Below, piece after piece: positions 42,833-52,405 of a stretch of 56,453 nt of DNA. Where the stretch lies: assembly GCA_040007095.1 (NCBI GenBank), contig JBDTVS010000119.1, positions 1 through 56,453 on the forward strand, in the 5' to 3' direction. Both the position numbers and the translations under genes were made by a program. The notes under the pieces were generated by a model. It worked only from the letters and a program-made list of their open reading frames with translations. It did no database searches and was not told the DNA's origin. How positions within the stretch are numbered: position 1 is the stretch's first letter; each line of letters starts with the position of its first letter. Source of the DNA: JBDTVS01 sp040007095. Its GTDB lineage: Bacteria; Acidobacteriota; Vicinamibacteria; Vicinamibacterales; CAVVIG01.

Positions 42833-45052
42833 CCCCGACTCTGGCGCGATTTCCGCGATATCCGCGATTGAAAGAATCGCTCGACTCAGAAACGCCAGGA
42901 TTGAAACTCTCGCTTCGCGCAGGGCCAGGTCCTCACACATTACGAGAACCTCGACGAAGAACTGATCGACGGGGCCGCGTAAGGCAGCAATCTCGCGCAT
43001 CGCATCGCCGTATCGCCCATTCAGCCGAAGGTCTTCGATCGACGGCGCTCTGCTTTCGAGTGCTTCCGCCAACGCAAGCTCAGCCGGTTCTCGAAGCCTG
43101 TTTTTCAATTCAGGCGTCCAGGCGACGGTGTCCAGCCCCTTGGTGATGTTCCTCACACGCTTCAAGAGCGCTGCCAATGCGACGAAATCTTCGGAAGTTC
43201 GAAACTGGGAAAGCGCTTCAATCCGGCGCAGCGTCTCTTGAGGGTGATCCCAGAAACTCGCGACGGCCCGTGTTTCGTCGCTTCGAAAGCCGCGACGCTC
43301 AAAAAGGTGAGCCTCGCGCTCCGCAAAGAACGTTTCAAGGCCGAGCGACCGCCAGTCGTCCCGATCTCCGGTTTTTGCAGCGGAGTGTTCGTCGTAGGCC
43401 CACTGTATGAGAAGGGACAGGCCCGCCGGTTGCACGATCGGTCCTGTCAGGCCTGATAGATCAACCAGAGTCTTGACGACACCTTGCGCTGCACGCCGTA
43501 AGCCGTAGGGATCCCTCGACCCGGTCGGCTTTTCGCCAGCGGCGAACAAGCCGACGATCGTATCGAGCTTGTCGGCGAGAGACACCGCGGCCCACGTGAC
43601 CGCCGCCTTGCCGAGTTGCGCGCGCGTTGGTGCGGCATCCGCTTCGACTCCGATGGGCAAGTAGTGGAAGTAGATCGCCTTCCATACCTCTTCCGGCAGC
43701 CCTTCCTCGCGAGCGTAGATCCCGCCCATGACGCCCTGCAGTTCGGTGAGCTCGCGGACCATGTCGGTCGTCAGATCCGCCTTGGCCAGGCGCGCCGCCA
43801 TGGCTGCCTGCTTCGCCGTCTCGGGCGAGGCGCCGAAGGATTCCAGGGCAATCCGTTCCGCCAACCGCTCGATCCGCTCGGCTTTCTCTTTGTATGTTCC
43901 AACCTTCTTGTGAAACAGGAGCGTCGACAGCCGATCGATTCTCGCCTCGAGAGGCGTCCGCCGATCGGCTTCCCAGAAGAACATCGCGTCGCGCAGCCGG
44001 GCGGTCACCACCCGCTCGGCGTTGCGCGCGATCGTGCGCTCGTTGTCGGGTGCGGTGTTGATGACGGCGAGAAACGCGGGCTTCAGCCGGCCGTCCTCGC
44101 CCTCGACCGGAAAATAGTGCTGGTGATGAATCAGCGTCGTCGTCAGCACTTCGTCGGGCAGCACCTGGGTGAATTCCGACGCGAAGGTACCGGCAATCAC
44201 CGACGGGTACTCCACGAGATCGGGCACTTCGGCGAGCAGGCCCGATTCGCTGGAGACAATGCGGCTGACGCGGCCCGACAGACGCTGCGCTTTCGCGTCG
44301 AGCTCCCGCGCAATCTTGTCGTGCCGCTCCCCGCGTTCGAGGATGACGAAGTTTTCGAGCAGCCGCGTCCGATATTCCTCGAACGACCTCACCTTGATGG
44401 CGCGCCCGGCGCGCCCGCTGGTGGTGAGAAACCGGTGGCCGTAGGTGACGGCGCCGGACTGAACGGGCTGGACCTGATCCGACTGCGCACCGGACGGCCG
44501 CGTGATCGTGAACGGTACGACCCGTCCGCCATAACTGAAGAGAATCCAGCGGATCGGCCGGCCGAAGAGCAGGTCGCCTCGCCCATCGTCCAGCATCGCG
44601 TCCCAGTGCATCGACTTCGGGAACGACAGCCCGCGAAGCGTGGCCGTCAGGACGTCGGGCAGCACGTCCACCGCCGCCTTGCCGCGCTGGCGCCTGCGGA
44701 AGGCCAGATACTCGCCCTTCGCCGTGGTCACCCGCTCGAGCCCGGCCACGTCCACACCGTGTTTCGCCGCGAACCCGGCGGCCGCCGGCGTCGGCGCGCC
44801 ATCCGGCTTGAAGCTGGCGGACACCGGCGGGCCATTGAGCATCTCTTCCAGATCCGTTTGGCGGTCGGACACACGGGCCAGCCATGCCGTCAGCCTGCGG
44901 GGCGTGCTGAATGTCTCGGCCGGTGAATCCAGCGCCAACCGGTGCTCGCGCAGCGCCTGGCTCACGACGTCGCCGATTTGATTCGTCAACGCGGGCAGCC
45001 AGCTGGCCGGCAGCTCCTCGCACCCGATTTCAAGCAGCAGTTCTCGGTCCAC
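42821..45052 (-). CDS. glyS: Glycyl-tRNA synthetase beta subunit
   Basis: A 743-aa tRNA-binding subunit of the bacterial alpha2beta2 glycyl-tRNA synthetase. The start is the GTG at 45052, 1 nt after the glyQ TAA and directly before 'DRELLLEIGCEELPASWLPA', the family's N-terminus; a longer frame to 45097 overlaps glyQ and is not used. Also visible: 'LFGRPIRWILFSYGG', 'YPSVIAGTFASEFTQVLPDE', 'YFPVEGEDGRLKPAFLAVIN' and 'LDTIVGLFAAGEKPTGSRDP' (HD-like region), with the anticodon-binding domain at the end. It is the last gene of the cluster; its 3' end touches repeat copy 3. Confidence 0.95.
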   Translation of the reverse strand: MDRELLLEIGCEELPASWLPALTNQIGDVVSQALREHRLALDSPAETFSTPRRLTAWLARVSDRQTDLEEMLNGPPVSASFKPDGAPTPAAAGFAAKHGVDVAGLERVTTAKGEYLAFRRRQRGKAAVDVLPDVLTATLRGLSFPKSMHWDAMLDDGRGDLLFGRPIRWILFSYGGRVVPFTITRPSGAQSDQVQPVQSGAVTYGHRFLTTSGRAGRAIKVRSFEEYRTRLLENFVILERGERHDKIARELDAKAQRLSGRVSRIVSSESGLLAEVPDLVEYPSVIAGTFASEFTQVLPDEVLTTTLIHHQHYFPVEGEDGRLKPAFLAVINTAPDNERTIARNAERVVTARLRDAMFFWEADRRTPLEARIDRLSTLLFHKKVGTYKEKAERIERLAERIALESFGASPETAKQAAMAARLAKADLTTDMVRELTELQGVMGGIYAREEGLPEEVWKAIYFHYLPIGVEADAAPTRAQLGKAAVTWAAVSLADKLDTIVGLFAAGEKPTGSRDPYGLRRAAQGVVKTLVDLSGLTGPIVQPAGLSLLIQWAYDEHSAAKTGDRDDWRSLGLETFFAEREAHLFERRGFRSDETRAVASFWDHPQETLRRIEALSQFRTSEDFVALAALLKRVRNITKGLDTVAWTPELKNRLREPAELALAEALESRAPSIEDLRLNGRYGDAMREIAALRGPVDQFFVEVLVMCEDLALREARVSILAFLSRAILSIADIAEIAPESGRPG

Positions 45053-45053
45053 C

Positions 45054-45938
45054 TTACAGACTCTTCTCGACGGCCGGCGCCACGGGCGGCTCGACATAGG
45101 CCTTCGCGATGGCCACCGCGAGCTGGCGCACGCGAAGGATGTACGCGGTTCGCTCGGTCACGCCGATGCTGTTGCTCGAATCGAGAATATTGAACAGATG
45201 CGAGCACTTGAGACAGTGCTCGAGCGCCGGCCAGACCAGACCGGAGCGCAGCAGCGCCTGCGTGAATTGATAGTATTTTTCGAACAGGTCGCGATGAAAC
45301 GCCGCAAAGCCGCCGTCGGGTAGATCGACCTGGCCGAACACGTACTTGGACTGTTCGACTTCCTCCCGGAGGCGGACATCACGGTAGCTCACGCCCGCTC
45401 CCCATTCGATGTCGTAGATGCTGTCGACGCGCTGCAGCGTCATGGCTATTCGCTCGAGCCCATAGGTCAGCTCGGCCGAAATCGGCGCCAGTTCGATGCC
45501 GCCGGCCTGCTGGAAATAGGTGAACTGCGAGATCTCCATGCCGTCGAACATCACCTGCCACCCGATGCCCCACGCGCCGAGCGTCGGCGACTCCCAATTG
45601 TCTTCTTCGAAGCGGATGTCGTGATGGCGCGGGTTGATGCCGCAGGCCTCGAGGCTTTCCAGATACAGCTGCTGCACCTCGTCGGGCGCGGGCTTGAGGA
45701 TCACCTGGAACTGATAGTGCTTGAAGAGGCGATTGGGATTCTCGCCGAACCGGCCGTCGGCGGGCCGCCGCGCCGGCTGCACGTAGGCCACGTTCCAGTG
45801 CGCCGGGCCGAGCACGCGCAGAAACGTCTCGGGATGCATCGTGCCGGCGCCGACCTCGACGTCGAGCGGTTGCTGCAGCACGCAGCCGCGCGAGGCCCAG
45901 AACTCCGAGAGCTTGAGAATCAGATTTTGAAACGTCAT
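45054..45938 (-). CDS. glyQ: Glycyl-tRNA synthetase alpha subunit
   Basis: A 294-aa class II catalytic subunit. Typical segments: 'FQNLILKLSEFWASRGCVLQ', QPLDVEVGAGTMHPETFLRVLG, 'PNRLFKHYQFQVILKPAPDE', 'WESPTLGAWGIGWQVMFDGM' and SYRDVRLREEVEQSKY. Length matches the family (about 290-300). It is directly followed by glyS, and the two are needed in a 1:1 complex. It ends VEKSL. Confidence 0.96.
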   Translation of the reverse strand: MTFQNLILKLSEFWASRGCVLQQPLDVEVGAGTMHPETFLRVLGPAHWNVAYVQPARRPADGRFGENPNRLFKHYQFQVILKPAPDEVQQLYLESLEACGINPRHHDIRFEEDNWESPTLGAWGIGWQVMFDGMEISQFTYFQQAGGIELAPISAELTYGLERIAMTLQRVDSIYDIEWGAGVSYRDVRLREEVEQSKYVFGQVDLPDGGFAAFHRDLFEKYYQFTQALLRSGLVWPALEHCLKCSHLFNILDSSNSIGVTERTAYILRVRQLAVAIAKAYVEPPVAPAVEKSL

Positions 45939-46014
45939 TCGTCCTTGCCGGATCTCTCACGAGACCCGGCCTGCGTCCCAGTCGGTACGGAGAACAATCC
46001 GGCCGTCGAGCCGA

Positions 46015-46659
46015 TCAAATCCGCCGCATTTCCATCAGCACCCGGGCCGACTTCAGGTGCTTTTCCAGGTGCTTCGCAATCAGCGCGCGGTGCGCCACTT
46101 CGAGCTCGCGGAGCGCCGCCGGCGAGGCCGCGAGCGTGCCCGCCTCGAACGGGCTGGTCGTGCGGGCCGCGGCGAGAAACGCCTTCGCACCGGCCGACAG
46201 GCCGGCGTCCGGCTCGTAGACCCCCTGCAGCCGCAGCAGCCAGAACTCGAAGTAGCGGGCCAGCGGTTCGATCGGGACGCCGGCAGCGATCGCTTCCACC
46301 GTCGACGACCCGAGCCGAAACAGCGATTCGTTCGGATCGGCCTCCTGCGCCCACTCGTCGATCAGCTCGGCAAAGTAACCGACATAGCCCAGCGCTTCGC
46401 CGTCCCCGGCCGACAGCGGCGACCGTGTCTGCTCGACGTACTCGAGCCGGACCAGATCGCGCCGCTCCCGCTCCACATAGCCCACGCGCCCACACGTCAT
46501 CGGCTCGAGGCCGCCGCCGAACCGCCGCCGACTCTGACGCGCATTCTTGGCCACGCCCCGCTTCTTTCCTCGATCGCGGGTCAGGAAAACGACAAGGCGA
46601 TCCGACTCACCGAGCTTGTAAGTTCGCAGGATCAATGCGTCGGTGGTGTAGAGCGGCAT
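46015..46659 (-). CDS. recO: DNA repair protein RecO
   Basis: A 214-aa RecF-pathway mediator that helps RecA displace SSB. The N-terminal OB fold is clear: YTTDALILRTYKLGESDRLV, then 'FLTRDRGKKRGVAKNARQSR' and 'GGGLEPMTCGRVGYVERERR'. The C-terminal helical domain follows (YFAELIDEWAQ, 'EPLARYFEFWLLRLQGVYEP'). The four zinc-binding Cys of many RecO proteins are absent, as in E. coli RecO. It lies between era and glyQ, a gene order common in several phyla. Confidence 0.9.
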   Translation of the reverse strand: MPLYTTDALILRTYKLGESDRLVVFLTRDRGKKRGVAKNARQSRRRFGGGLEPMTCGRVGYVERERRDLVRLEYVEQTRSPLSAGDGEALGYVGYFAELIDEWAQEADPNESLFRLGSSTVEAIAAGVPIEPLARYFEFWLLRLQGVYEPDAGLSAGAKAFLAAARTTSPFEAGTLAASPAALRELEVAHRALIAKHLEKHLKSARVLMEMRRI

Positions 46660-46729
46660 GCCGAGAGGAGGCCCTTCACCTTACCTCGAATGCGGTCGTC
46701 ACGTCATCTGTCCCGTCGCCGGTCTCGCT

Positions 46730-47638
46730 CTACGAATCGCGCGGTCCGAGGCCGAACTCGCCGATCATCCTGTCGTTGTCGCGCCACTCCGCTTTGACGC
46801 GCACGTGGAGATCGAGGTAGACGCGCGTCCCGAAGAACCGCTCCAGTTCCTCTCGCGCCGCCGTGCCGATCCGCTTGATCATCTCGCCGCCCTTGCCGAT
46901 CACGATCGGCTTCTGCGACTCGCGCTCGACGATGATGCTGCAGTAGAGGTTCAGGATCCCGGACTTGCGATTCGCTCCATCCGGCGGCTCCTCGAACCGC
47001 TCGACGACCACCGCGCTCGAAAACGGGATCTCCGTGTGCGTGAACTGCAGAAGCTTCTCGCGGACGATCTCCGAGGCGAAGAAGCGCTCGGGCTGATCCG
47101 TCAGGTAGTCGTCCGGGTAGAGCCGCTCGCCCTCGGGCAGCCGATCGATGATCGTCCGCTCGAGCCGGTCGACGTTGTCGCCGGTCGCCGCCGACACCGG
47201 CACGATTTCGGCGAAGTCCGCGAGCGTGGCATATTCGGAGATGATCGGCAGGAGCCGCGACTTTTTCATCAGGTCGATCTTGTTCAGGATCAAGAACACC
47301 GGTGTCTGCGACCGGGTCACCAGGTTGATGATGAATCGGTTGCCCTTCCCGATCGGCTCGCTCGCGTCCATCACCAACCCCAACACGTCCACATCGCCGA
47401 TCGTGTCGACCGCGACGTCGACCATCCGCGCGTTCATCCGATGCAACGGCCGGTGAATACCCGGCGTGTCGAGAAAGACGACCTGCGCATCGGGATAGTT
47501 GCGCACGCCAAGAATCCGGTTGCGCGTGGTTTGCGGCTTGTCGGACACGATGGCGATCTTCGTCCCGACGAGACGGTTCAAGAGCGTCGACTTGCCCGCG
47601 TTCGGGCGGCCGACCAGCGACACGTGACCAAATTTCAT
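46730..47638 (-). CDS. era: GTPase Era
   Basis: A 302-aa ribosome-assembly GTPase that binds the 3' end of 16S rRNA. G1 is GRPNAGKSTLLNRL (near residue 10), the switch segment 'SDKPQTTRNRILGV', G3 DTPGIHRP and G4 NKIDLMKK. The C-terminal KH domain contains 'ERESQKPIVIGKGGEMIKRI' and ends with 'VRVKAEWRDNDRMIGEFG'. Length is standard. It sits in the usual phoH-ybeY-(corC)-era-recO cluster, so its 16S processing partner YbeY is two genes upstream. Confidence 0.96.
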   Translation of the reverse strand: MKFGHVSLVGRPNAGKSTLLNRLVGTKIAIVSDKPQTTRNRILGVRNYPDAQVVFLDTPGIHRPLHRMNARMVDVAVDTIGDVDVLGLVMDASEPIGKGNRFIINLVTRSQTPVFLILNKIDLMKKSRLLPIISEYATLADFAEIVPVSAATGDNVDRLERTIIDRLPEGERLYPDDYLTDQPERFFASEIVREKLLQFTHTEIPFSSAVVVERFEEPPDGANRKSGILNLYCSIIVERESQKPIVIGKGGEMIKRIGTAAREELERFFGTRVYLDLHVRVKAEWRDNDRMIGEFGLGPRDS

Positions 47639-47652
47639 GAACAGCTCATCAT

Positions 47653-47769
47653 TTCAACCACCGAGATCACCGAGCGCACCGAGACTTCTGAACCTGAGAG
47701 CAAATTAGTCCCCCCCCAGGCCGGCGACAAAAAGACACGAAAGTGTGCTCGGCGTTCTCGGTGGTGAAT
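47653..47769. repeat. CACCGAG-type imperfect inverted repeat between corC and era
   Basis: CCACCGAGATCACCGAG on the left (from about 47658) and CTCGGCGTTCTCGGTGG on the right (to about 47764) form imperfect arms about 65 nt apart. The left arm is itself built of CACCGAG units. It fills the corC-era gap and would form a stem in the operon mRNA. Confidence 0.5.
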
Positions 47770-47771
47770 TT

Positions 47772-49034
47772 TCACCCGGCCTCGGCCTTCACGCCGTTCT
47801 CCGCGGGCGCTTTCTTCCAGATCCGCACCTTGTTGACCCGTCGGCGCTCGGCGTCGATCACCTCGACGCTGAGCCCGTCGACGTCGAATCGCTCACCCGC
47901 GGTCGGCACGCGTCCCAGATGCGACATCAGGTAGCCGCCGACCGTCTCGAAACCGACGCGCTCGATCGGCACGCTCAGGCGCTGGACGACTTCGTCGATA
48001 TCCACTTTTCCGCTGAACACGAACCGGCCGTTCGCCTCGTCCACCACCGGATCCGCCTCGACGTCGTACTCGTCGCGGATCTCGCCGACGATCTCCTCCA
48101 ACAGATCCTCGAGGGTCACCAGGCCGGCCGTGCCGCCGTACTCGTCCACAACGATCGCGCACTGTGTCTGCTGGCGCTGGAACTGTTTCAGGAGATCCGA
48201 CACCCGCTTGGTCCCGGGCACCACGACCGCGGGCCGCGACACTCCCGCGATCGACCGGTTGTCGTCGCTGGCGTCGAGCAGCACCAGATCCTTGATGAAC
48301 GCGATCCCGGCGATATTGTCGAGACTGCCCTTGTAGACCGGAAACCTCGAATACTCCTGCTCCCGGAACAGCGCCCGGAGGTCGCCAATCGTGGCATCCT
48401 CGCGAATGGCCACCACATCGGGGCGCGGCGTCATCACCTCGCGCACGAGCGTATCGCCGAAGTCGACGATACTCTGCAGCAGCCGGCGCTCCTCGCCCTG
48501 AATGATCCCTTCCTGCTCGCCGCTGTCGAGATAGGCCGTGGCGATGTCGTTGGCTTCCTGGGCCTTCTCGTCGCTCGATGATGGCGGCCCTGACTCGCGT
48601 TTTGACTCCGCCGTCGATCGGGAAATCCACCGCGCAATCGGGCTGAGCAACTTGGCGATCGGACCGAACGACGGCAGCAGCAGCTCGAGGATACGCTCCG
48701 GATCCCGCACGACAATCGCAATCGGCAGCCCGAGCTCACAGACGATGACGAAGGCGGCCACGCTCACGACGACGAACGCGACGTCGTGGGTGCCTTCGAC
48801 GCCGATCACCCAGGCCAGCAGGGCGGTGGCCGTGGCCGTCACCAGACCGAGCAGCAGTCGGAGCGGCACGAACAGCTGCAGCGGCTCGTCGAGGTACGAG
48901 CCGAGCTCTCCCGGACGATCGCTGCGTTCCGCCAGCAGCCGCAGCGACAGTCGCATCAGCGCGCTGAACGCCGCCTCGATTGTGCCGAGGTAGACGGCCG
49001 CGCACGCCAGGAAAAAGACGATCAGCGGGATCAT
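47772..49034 (-). CDS. CNNM/CBS-pair transporter-associated protein (CorC/hemolysin family)
   Basis: A 420-aa membrane protein. The N-terminal CNNM (DUF21)-type region has hydrophobic helices at about 2-22, 60-80 and 85-107. Then come the linking 'QEGIIQGEERRLLQSIVDFG' and VREVMTPRPDVVAI, a CBS pair (about 205-330: 'LFREQEYSRFPVYKGSLDNI', 'CAIVVDEYGGTAGLVTLEDL'), and a C-terminal CorC/HlyC domain (about 345-405, 'GYLMSHLGRVPTAGERFDVD'). The family is linked to Mg2+ and Co2+ efflux. It overlaps ybeY by ATGA and precedes era. Confidence 0.9.
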   Translation of the reverse strand: MIPLIVFFLACAAVYLGTIEAAFSALMRLSLRLLAERSDRPGELGSYLDEPLQLFVPLRLLLGLVTATATALLAWVIGVEGTHDVAFVVVSVAAFVIVCELGLPIAIVVRDPERILELLLPSFGPIAKLLSPIARWISRSTAESKRESGPPSSSDEKAQEANDIATAYLDSGEQEGIIQGEERRLLQSIVDFGDTLVREVMTPRPDVVAIREDATIGDLRALFREQEYSRFPVYKGSLDNIAGIAFIKDLVLLDASDDNRSIAGVSRPAVVVPGTKRVSDLLKQFQRQQTQCAIVVDEYGGTAGLVTLEDLLEEIVGEIRDEYDVEADPVVDEANGRFVFSGKVDIDEVVQRLSVPIERVGFETVGGYLMSHLGRVPTAGERFDVDGLSVEVIDAERRRVNKVRIWKKAPAENGVKAEAG

Positions 49035-49627
49035 CGACTCGTCGCCCGTCCCTTGACGGGCTCAGCCGCCGTGGTGGACCGCGGCCGGGCGGCGCGCGCT
49101 GCCCGCGCGGCGGGTTGAACGCGCTCGATGAGGCCTTCGCGCAGCCCTCCCTTGCGCCGAAGCCGGCGTTCCTCGCGCTGCATCTGGCCCTGGTCGCACT
49201 CGTGATCGTAACCGAGCAGGTGCAGCAGCCCGTGCAGCGCCAGTACCCGCAGCTCGACCCGCTCCGAATGCCTGGCACGACGCGCCTGCCGTCGCGCGAC
49301 GCCCCGGGCAATCACGATGTCTCCCAGGAACGGCGCGGCCAAAGCCGGCGCGCCGATCGGAAACGACAGCACGTCGGTCGCGTAGTCGCGGCCGCGGTAT
49401 TGGCAATTCAGGGCACGGACCCGCTTGTCGCTGACAATCGCGAGGCTGACCGTGCCGCGCGCGCGAGCCGGAGCGACCCGCTCCAGCCACCGCGCCAGGC
49501 CCGGCGCCGACACGGGGCGCCCCTGCTCGTTGCCGACGAGCACGCGCAGGGCGGACGAGCGCCGACGTTGCACGGACGAGCGGCCGCTCGATGACAGCAG
49601 CCGCCCCGATGGGCCCTCAGGAGCCAT
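49031..49627 (-). CDS. ybeY: Endoribonuclease YbeY
   Basis: A 198-aa zinc endoribonuclease for 16S rRNA 3'-end maturation and ribosome quality control. The metal motif HGLLHLLGYDHECD matches H-x3-H-x5-H. The segment 'LNCQYRGRDYATDVLSFPIG' is the typical upstream beta sheet. There is an N-terminal extension of about 25 Ser/Arg residues and a C-terminal Ala/Arg-rich tail of about 35 residues, so it is longer than E. coli YbeY (155). It overlaps phoH by 11 bp and corC by 4 bp. Confidence 0.92.
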   Translation of the reverse strand: MAPEGPSGRLLSSSGRSSVQRRRSSALRVLVGNEQGRPVSAPGLARWLERVAPARARGTVSLAIVSDKRVRALNCQYRGRDYATDVLSFPIGAPALAAPFLGDIVIARGVARRQARRARHSERVELRVLALHGLLHLLGYDHECDQGQMQREERRLRRKGGLREGLIERVQPAARAARAARPRSTTAAEPVKGRATSR

Positions 49628-50621
49628 GACGGTCGCGACCCGACGAGCCGATCACGTCCGGAAGATCTCGGCTCGTGTTGCCGTTCGAATACGCGTCGTA
49701 GGCCATGACAATCTCCCGGACGAGTTTGTGACGCACGACGTCGCGCTCGTCGAAACGCACGAACGCGATCCCGTCGATCCCCCCCACCACCCGCGTCGCT
49801 TCGACCAGGCCGGAGGTGCGGCCGCTCGGCAGGTCGATCTGGGTGATGTCCCCGGTAATCACCGCCTTGGCGCCGAATCCGAGACGAGTCAGAAACATCT
49901 TCATCTGCTCGGTCGTGGTGTTCTGCGCCTCGTCGAGGATCACGAACGAGTCGTTGAGCGTGCGGCCGCGCATGAACGCAATCGGGGCGATCTCGATGGT
50001 GCCCCGCTCGATGTAGCGTCCGACGCGCTCCACATCGAGCATATCGTAGAGCGCGTCATAGAGCGGCCGGAGATAGGGGTTGACCTTCTCTTGCAGGTCG
50101 CCCGGCAGAAACCCGAGCTTTTCGCCGGCCTCGACCGCGGGCCGCGCCAGGATAATGCGGCTGACCTTCTTGGCAATCAGGAACGCCACCGCTTGCGCCA
50201 TCGCCAGGTAGGTCTTCCCCGTACCGGCAGGACCGATGCCGAACACGATATCGTTTTGCTCGATGGCGTCGAGATACCGGCGCTGCGTGACGGTTTTTGG
50301 CGCCACGCGCCGCTTTCCGGCCGCCGTCAAACTGCCTTTCAGAAAGTGGTCGCGCAGATCCACCGCGGCGTCCTGCGCCACCAGCGTCGACGCGGTCTTC
50401 ACATCGGCCGGCGACAGCTTCAAGCCGTCTCGCATCAGCGACGACAGTTGACCGACGATGCGGTCGACGCGCTCGACGCCCGCACTCTCGCCCTCGACCA
50501 GCAGTTCGTGTCCCTGGGTCCGAATGCGAACGTTGAACAGCGATTCGAGATGCTTGAGGTTCTCGTCGTAGGATCCGAACAGCGTCTCAATCCCCTCCTC
50601 GGGGACCGTGATGCGCTTCAC
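49617..50621 (-). CDS. phoH: PhoH-family ATPase
   Basis: A 334-aa PhoH/YbeZ-type ATPase. An N-terminal KH-like region (about 1-110, 'LESLFNVRIRTQGHELLVEG') precedes the P-loop domain: Walker A GIGPAGTGKTYLAMAQAVAF, 'IILARPAVEAGEKLGFLPGD', 'SFVILDEAQNTTTEQMKMFL' (Walker B) and VITGDITQIDLP. It partners YbeY in ribosome maturation in other bacteria. Its start overlaps the aspS stop by ATGA and its end overlaps ybeY, so the cluster is translationally coupled. Confidence 0.94.
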   Translation of the reverse strand: MKRITVPEEGIETLFGSYDENLKHLESLFNVRIRTQGHELLVEGESAGVERVDRIVGQLSSLMRDGLKLSPADVKTASTLVAQDAAVDLRDHFLKGSLTAAGKRRVAPKTVTQRRYLDAIEQNDIVFGIGPAGTGKTYLAMAQAVAFLIAKKVSRIILARPAVEAGEKLGFLPGDLQEKVNPYLRPLYDALYDMLDVERVGRYIERGTIEIAPIAFMRGRTLNDSFVILDEAQNTTTEQMKMFLTRLGFGAKAVITGDITQIDLPSGRTSGLVEATRVVGGIDGIAFVRFDERDVVRHKLVREIVMAYDAYSNGNTSRDLPDVIGSSGRDRHGS

Positions 50622-52405
50622 GCCTTTCGCGGCTCCACGATCCGGATCCGCAGCTCGCGCAGCTGCTGCTCAGTCACGGCGGACGGCGCGCCCATCAGCA
50701 GATCCTCGGCGTTCTGGGTCATCGGGAACGCGATCACTTCGCGCAGGTTCGGCTCCTGCGCGAGCAACATCACGATCCGATCGATGCCTGGAGCGAGGCC
50801 GCCGTGCGGCGGCGCGCCGAAGCGAAACGCATTCAACATGCCGCCAAACCGCTTCTGGACTTCCTCTGGTCCGTAGCCGGCGATCTCGAACGCCCGCAGC
50901 ATGATGTCGGGGCGATGATTGCGGATCGCCCCGCTCGACAGCTCGACGCCGTTGCAGACGATATCGTACTGGAACGCCTTGATGGTCAGCGGATCGCGTT
51001 CGTTCAGTGCCTCGAGTCCACCCTGCGGCATCGAAAACGGATTGTGGCTGAAGGTCACCTGCTGGGTCTCCTGGTCGAGCTCGAAGAACGGGAAATCCGT
51101 CACCCAGCAGAAACGATAGGCATTGGCCTCGAGCACGCCCAGCTCCCGTGCGAGGTGATTCCGCAATCCGTCGATCGCGCGCGGCAGCGTCTTCGCCGGT
51201 CCGCACGCAAAAAATACCGCGTCCCCGGTGGCCACGCCGGCGGCCTCGAACACCCGGCGACGCCGCTCCTCGGGAAGATACTTCGCCAGCGGCCCCTTGG
51301 GCGTGTCGGCCGCCACGATATACGCCATCCCGCCCAGCCCCAACGACTCAGCCAGGCCGACGGTCTTGTCGAAAAAGCTGCGCGGCCGCTCTCCGGCGCC
51401 CGGCGCCGGAATCGCGCGGACCACGGATCCTTCTTCGACCGCCCGCGCAAACACGGCGAACTCCGAGCCGCGGAACAGCTCCGTTACGTCCGCCGCCTTG
51501 ATCGGATTGCGGAGATCCGGCTTGTCGCTCCCGTACATCGACATCGCAACGTCGTAGGGAATGCGTGGGAAAGGCGCGGGCGAGACCTTCCACTGGGAGA
51601 ATTCGCTGAACGTGTCGGCCAGCACCGGCTCGATCGCCGAGAACACGTCGTCCTGCGTGACGAAGGAGAGCTCGACGTCGAGCTGATAGAACTCGCCCGG
51701 CGAGCGGTCGGCGCGGGCGTCCTCGTCGCGGAAGCAGGGCGCGATCTGAAAGTAGCGATCGAAACCTGCCACCATCAGCAACTGCTTGAACTGCTGCGGC
51801 GCCTGCGGCAGGGCGTAGAATTTTCCGGCGTGAATGCGGCTCGGCACCAGATAGTCGCGCGCGCCTTCCGGCGAGCTCGACGTCAGGATCGGCGTCTGGA
51901 ACTCCAGAAACCCCTGGTCGTGCATGCGCCGGCGAATGCTGGCAATCACTTTCGACCGCAGCACGATGTTCGCGTGGAGCTTCTCGCGACGCAGATCGAG
52001 GAACCGGTAGCGGAGGCGCTGGTCTTCCGGAATGTCCTGCGCGCCGGCGACCTGGAACGGCAGCGTCTCCGCCGGTGACAGCACCTCGAGGCTGTCGGCG
52101 GCCACTTCGATCATGCCGGTCGGCAGGGCCGGGTTGACGTTCTCAGCGCTCCGGCCGAGCACGCGACCCGAAATCGCGATCACGCTCTCGAGTCTGACGG
52201 ACTCGGCAGCCTCGAATGCGCTGGAATTGGGCGTGAAGACGCATTGAGTCACGCCGTAGTGATCCCGAAGGTCGATGAAGAGCAGCTGGCCGTGGTCGCG
52301 TTTACGGTGGATCCACCCGGCCAGCTTCACGGGCTGGTCGATGTGCTCCTGGCGAAGCGCGCCGCAGGTGTGGGTGCGGTACTCGCTGGCTCGTCGGTCC
52401 TGCAC
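50618..52405 (-). CDS. aspS: Aspartyl-tRNA synthetase, probably non-discriminating
   Basis: A 595-aa class IIb synthetase. No ATG fits; the GTG at 52405 (MQDRRASEYRTHTCGALRQE) shares its G with the hisS TAG (TAGTG) and gives normal length. Domains: OB anticodon-binding (1-110), catalytic core with 'RYRFLDLRREKLHANIVLRS' and 'FRDEDARADRSPGEFYQLDV', the bacterial GAD insertion (about 300-420), and 'GGLAPGIDRIVMLLAQEPNL' at the end. The OB-fold loop reads RKRDHGQ with His38. By comparison with Pseudomonas-type enzymes, His here marks non-discriminating AspRS that also charges tRNA-Asn for GatCAB. That conclusion is inference. Confidence 0.95.
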   Translation of the reverse strand: MQDRRASEYRTHTCGALRQEHIDQPVKLAGWIHRKRDHGQLLFIDLRDHYGVTQCVFTPNSSAFEAAESVRLESVIAISGRVLGRSAENVNPALPTGMIEVAADSLEVLSPAETLPFQVAGAQDIPEDQRLRYRFLDLRREKLHANIVLRSKVIASIRRRMHDQGFLEFQTPILTSSSPEGARDYLVPSRIHAGKFYALPQAPQQFKQLLMVAGFDRYFQIAPCFRDEDARADRSPGEFYQLDVELSFVTQDDVFSAIEPVLADTFSEFSQWKVSPAPFPRIPYDVAMSMYGSDKPDLRNPIKAADVTELFRGSEFAVFARAVEEGSVVRAIPAPGAGERPRSFFDKTVGLAESLGLGGMAYIVAADTPKGPLAKYLPEERRRRVFEAAGVATGDAVFFACGPAKTLPRAIDGLRNHLARELGVLEANAYRFCWVTDFPFFELDQETQQVTFSHNPFSMPQGGLEALNERDPLTIKAFQYDIVCNGVELSSGAIRNHRPDIMLRAFEIAGYGPEEVQKRFGGMLNAFRFGAPPHGGLAPGIDRIVMLLAQEPNLREVIAFPMTQNAEDLLMGAPSAVTEQQLRELRIRIVEPRKA

